Positions 61,284-64,000 of a DNA stretch of 64,000 bases are shown piece by piece (the first letter of the stretch is position 1; the number at the start of each line of letters is the position of its first letter). Below the pieces are notes generated by a model. The model was not told the DNA's origin. It was given only the letters and a program-made list of their open reading frames with translations, and did not search any database. This DNA is from Bombyx mori. Taxonomy: Eukaryota; Arthropoda; Insecta; Lepidoptera; Bombycidae. The position numbers were made by a program, and so were the translations under genes. The stretch covers positions 3,100,753 through 3,164,752 of the forward strand of contig NC_085135.1 in the NCBI RefSeq assembly GCF_030269925.1, written 5' to 3'.

Positions 61284-61288
61284 CCAGT

Positions 61289-64000
61289 CGTTTTGATAAA
61301 AAGCTTAATAATTCAAATGCCAAGGTAGGTGCACCTAGAGCATCTTTGGCTTCAACCGCAACTGCGGCTACTAAAAATCTTCAGAACGAACAAAACTCAA
61401 ATGAAACTTTAAATAAAATAAAAAAATGTTATTATTGCGGGAAGCCTCATTCAATATATCGGTGCTTCGAATATAGTGATCTCACTCCTGAACAACGGCT
61501 CCAAAAAATAAAACAGTTGAAGCTATGTGAAAATTGTTTGCGTGATGATCATATATTAAAGAGTTGTCCATCTAGGGTACGTTGTACAGTTTGCAAAAAC
61601 ATGCACCATCACACACTTCACATCGATGCTGGCGCTGGTGCCAATTCCGGAAATAATGCCAGCTCGGTGGCTCTTACCGTTTCTACAACTTCGACGGTCT
61701 TGCTCGGAACCGCAATTATACACGTCGCAGATTGTTGGGGCATTTATCAACCAGTACGTGCTATAATTGATAGTGGTGCCATGACGGGCTACATAACTCA
61801 AGACTGTGCATTAAGGTTAGGACTAGGGCGGAGAAAGTGTGATTTCGATTCCATTGGTCTAGGTGCCAAGCCTATTGCAGATCTGGGGCTAACTACCTGT
61901 ACTGTAAAACCGCGTCAGTGCAACAGCCCCATATTAACTACTGATGCAGTCATAGTTACGAAAATAGCCGGAAATCTACCAACTATGTCTATCTCAGATG
62001 ATGTGATCCATAAATTTCAAAATCTTCCACTTGCTGATCCAACTTTTGGTACACCGGGTCCCATCGACATGTTACTGGCCGGAGATCTGTTTCCTCAAAT
62101 TTATGATGGAGAAAAGATCATGCCACAAGATAGGAATATGCCGGTGGCATTGCATTCCATTTTCGGCTACGTTATTACAGGTCAAGTCATGATTTCGGGT
62201 CAAAGAACTTTGGATGTAAAGAGTCGTCAAATCGAAGGTAATGATATTACAACATTTACTGCCCTTTCTATTTCATTAGAGCAAATAATGCAGTCCTTCT
62301 GGGAGATTGAAAGTATTCCATTCGACAAACCACAACATCCAGATGACATATTGGCGGAGACGTTGTTTGATCGCGACCATAGACGTGATAATGCCGGTAG
62401 ATATGTCGTAAAATACCCTTTGAAATTGTTTCACGAACTTGGTGATTCGCAGGGAGCAGCAGAACGTAGATTTGTTAACTTAGAGAGGAAGCTCGAACGT
62501 GATCTGAATTTAAAATCAGTCTACCACCAATTTATGCGCGAGTACGAAGATCTTGGGCATATGACCCACCTAGGCGAGGTACAAAACGTGGATTCAAAAT
62601 ATATCATCCCGCATTTTTGTATTTTGCGACCTTCTAGTTCAACCACTAAATTACGAGTCGTGTTTGACGCTTCATGCAAAACAACAAATGGGAAGTCGCT
62701 CAATTCTGTTGTCCTTGCGGGACCAAAACTCCAAGCTGACTTAAACCAATTACTTCTTAACTTTAGGCTTCGAGCTATATGTTTATCTGGAGATATATGT
62801 AAAATGTACAGACAGATCTTAATCGACGAAAGTCAACGGCCTTATCAACATATTTTGTGGCGGTACTCTGCAGACGAATCAATACAGGTGTATGAACTCA
62901 ATACTGTAACCTACGGAGTAGCAAGCAGTCCATTCCTTGCTATTAAAGTTCTCCAAACCCTAGCAGCAGACGAAGCAGAAAAGTATCCCAATGCTGCTAA
63001 GGTTTTAAAAACTGCCTTCTTTATGGATGATTTTCTATGGTCTGTTGATACGTACGAAGAAGCAGTAGCATTACAAGTAGAATTAAAGGCGCTACTGGAG
63101 GAGGGGGGATTCGTGTTGCGTAAGTGGTCAAGCAATTGCGTACGGGTCCTTGAACATGTGCCTGACAGTCATCGTGAAACGCCTATTGCATTCAATGATG
63201 ACACTACCATGTCAATCAAAATTTTGGGATTGCAGTGGTTGCCGAACACAGATACTTTTTCGTTTGCTACAACACCGTCAAACCCGGTAGTAACCAAGCG
63301 AACAGTCTTGTCCCAAATCGGTCGTCTATTTGATCCACTCGGATTCGTAGCTCCGTGTGTGTTTTATGCGAAATGCATTATGCAGAAACTTTGGGCTGCA
63401 AATATCGATTGGGATGACAAATTACCTACAGAATTGGAAACTGAATGGCAATCTTATATCAAAGAACTGCCTTTGTTAACAAACATAAAACATGATCGTC
63501 ACGTTGCAATACTACAACATACTTATTGTCAAATTGTAGGTTTTTGTGATGCATCAGCGCTCGGGTACGCATCAGTTATTTATTTGCGCACTCTCAATGG
63601 TACTGGCGATATTAAAACTAGTCTCCTACTAGCCAAATCTAAAGTCGCGCCTCTTAAAACAGTCTCAATACCTCGTCTTGAGCTAATGGGTGCACATCTG
63701 TTGGCAAGGTCAGTGAAGTATGTCAAGTCGTTAATTGGGTTTCGGCTTCACGTCGATGAGACTATGTTGTTTACTGACTCATAGGTAGTATTAGCGTGGC
63801 TGAACACACCACCGCACATCTTAAAAACGTTTGTGGCGACTCGAGTATCTAAGATACTCGACAGTGTCCCTAACGATTGTTGGGGTCATGTCAATGGGGT
63901 AAATAATCCTGCTGACATATGTTCTAGAGGCGCCTTACCATCAAGACTCTTGGCTACGCCCGAGTGGTTTAATGGTCCATATTGGCTTAATCACTCACAG
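61289..64000 (+). pseudogene. BEL-1 gag-pol continued: zinc knuckles, protease, RT, RNase H (partial)
   Basis: Resumes with RFDKKLNNSNAKVGAP. Zinc knuckles: CYYCGKPHSIYRC, CENCLRDDHILKSC and CTVCKNMHHHTLH (61426-61620). Protease: AIIDSGAMTGYITQD (about 61762). RT: LRVVFDASCKTTNGKSLNS, CLSGDICKMYRQILIDES, NTVTYGVASSPFLA and the catalytic FFMDDFLWSVDTYEEA (about 63020), with methionine in place of the usual Y/F/V-x before DD. RNase H: VGFCDASALGYASVIYLR and PRLELMGAHLLARSV. A TAG at 63782-63784 falls after LFTDS; the frame continues with VVLAWLNTPPHILKTF to the window edge. Integrase would lie beyond 64000. Confidence 0.92.

Larger units (their letters stand above)
55616..61288 (-). mobile_element. 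BEL/Pao element BEL-2, complete with both LTRs
   Basis: LTRs at 55621-56044 and 60860-61283, 424 bp each and nearly identical (one difference noticed, GGCGAG versus GGTGAG), flanked by CCAGT. Minus orientation: the 5' LTR is on the right. TGGTCCATTCGAACCG, just inside the right LTR (about 60837-60852), is a primer-binding-site candidate. One 1510-codon gag-pol frame fills the interior. A deletion removed part of the integrase. Confidence 0.94.
54625..64000 (+). mobile_element. BEL/Pao element BEL-1, split by BEL-2 and running off the window
   Basis: The gag-pol frame occupies 54625-55620 and resumes at 61289. The intervening 55621-61283 is a complete oppositely oriented element with a 5-bp TSD (CCAGT at 55616-55620 and 61284-61288). 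Joining 55620 to 61289 preserves the reading frame exactly. One TAG (63782-63784) follows. The element extends past 64000. Confidence 0.92.

Overview
The window looks like lepidopteran genomic DNA, most likely Bombyx (silkworm or wild silkmoth). The main reasons are three copies of a tRNA-headed, roughly 450-bp SINE that I recognise as Bm1, degenerate TTAGG-like stretches in one LINE 3' UTR, and a mix of R1-clade, Jockey-clade, CR1-like, Ty3/gypsy, copia and BEL/Pao elements. I find no conserved single-copy host gene, no rRNA or tRNA gene and no CRISPR. Nearly all recognisable sequence is mobile-element sequence, much of it inserted into other elements. That density would suit a W chromosome or other heterochromatin, but this is inference.

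Layout. 1-3.6 kb: part of a dispersed repeat, a 5'-truncated R1-like LINE with a 15-bp target-site duplication (TSD), a frameshifted nuclease-like LINE domain, and a THAP/P-element-like transposase remnant. 3.7-11.46 kb: an R1-like LINE (copy b) split by a CR1-like element V (5269-9677), which itself carries a Bm1 SINE. 11.99-29.59 kb: a decayed gypsy element (H) split by a second gypsy element G (119-bp LTRs at 12424-12542 and 28529-28647, TSD TCTA). G's gag is split by a 9.1-kb terminal-inverted-repeat DNA transposon (13303-22437, TSD AATT) carrying a broken gene of the DUF7869 type. That transposon is in turn split by an LTR element L (15406-21595, 570-bp LTRs), which contains a Bm1 SINE that contains an R1 fragment. 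G also carries a 5'-truncated Jockey-like LINE S.

29.9-37.5 kb: a nearly intact Jockey-like LINE J on the minus strand (ORF1 and ORF2, one nonsense codon each), head-to-head with a 3' fragment of J on the plus strand, then a further J fragment split by an R1 copy with a 15-bp TSD. 37.9-40.97 kb: a CR1-like LINE. 40.99-43.11 kb: two copies of a second R1-like family T, head-to-head. 43.5-46.5 kb: a gypsy-like leader duplication and gag fragment, an S fragment with a Bm1 SINE, and an R1 3' fragment with a 14-bp TSD. 46.9-52.27 kb: R1-like copy g with intact ORF1 and an internally deleted ORF2. 52.27-53.64 kb: the copia RT/RNase H end. 54.6-64.0 kb: a BEL/Pao element cut by an oppositely oriented BEL/Pao element (424-bp LTRs, TSD CCAGT, 1510-codon open frame).

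The genes do not form a cellular pathway. What links them is insertion history: LINE proteins supply the machinery that also mobilises the SINEs, and the LTR-element proteins serve their own replication. The most unusual item is the DUF7869-type transposon at 13.3-22.4 kb: terminal inverted repeats, a 4-bp TSD, restoration of the host gag frame when it is removed, and hairpin palindromes at the break in its gene.
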